Source: Desulfuromonas sp. SDB
Lineage (GTDB): Bacteria; SDB-A
DNA: 5,862 bases
Direction of reading: 5' to 3'
Assembly (NCBI GenBank): GCA_001412365.1
Contig: LKUE01000125.1
Span: forward strand, 1 to 5,862
Shown: piece by piece, positions 5,838-5,862 of the stretch
Numbering within the stretch: position 1 is the first letter of the stretch
Layout of the letters: every line of letters begins with the position of its first letter
Notes under the pieces: generated by a model
What the model was told of the DNA's origin: nothing
What the model saw: the letters and a program-made list of their open reading frames with translations, nothing else
Databases searched by the model: none
Translations under genes and position numbers: made by a program

Positions 5838-5862
5838 GTTAAATTTAAAAAATTTTTAATTC

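Overview
This is a compact bacterial segment in which every recognisable gene lies on the minus strand; it is best read from the right end to the left. It holds two tRNA genes and five protein genes, and no mobile element, CRISPR array or plus-strand gene that I can support. The best clue to the source organism is the rightmost protein. It is a secreted metallophosphatase ending in a tail that resembles the type IX secretion (Por) sorting domain, which points to the Fibrobacteres-Chlorobi-Bacteroidetes (FCB) group or an allied candidate phylum. The AT-rich spacers and the leader of that gene without a ribosome binding site fit this. The assignment is an inference, not a demonstrated identity.

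Right block (about 4303-5754, then 2799-4295, then 1970-2797): three tightly packed genes form a likely operon. They are a signal-peptide-bearing calcineurin-like phosphatase, an MscS-type channel fused to a cyclic-nucleotide-binding domain, and signal peptidase I (lepB). The first junction is 7 bp, with the channel's ribosome binding site overlapping the phosphatase stop codon. The second junction is 1 bp. All three products act at or beyond the inner membrane. The peptidase is the type of enzyme that would cleave the phosphatase's signal peptide, but it is a housekeeping enzyme, so a specific link is not shown.

Middle block (about 956-1952): a near-consensus sigma-70 promoter, with a perfect inverted repeat in its spacer, stands in front of tRNA-Gln(CUG). 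About 32 bp after the tRNA begins an unrecognised protein of about 280 residues whose start codon is unclear; no ATG, GTG or TTG lies near its expected start. It overlaps a PHP-domain phosphoesterase gene by 17 bp. The tRNA and the two genes probably share one transcript.

Left end (7-228): a spacer of about 147 bp carries a promoter with a perfect TTGACA box in front of an initiator tRNA-fMet(CAU). I found no convincing rho-independent terminator anywhere. No stretch longer than 300 bp lacks a gene; the longest gaps are 82-228 and 5755-5862.
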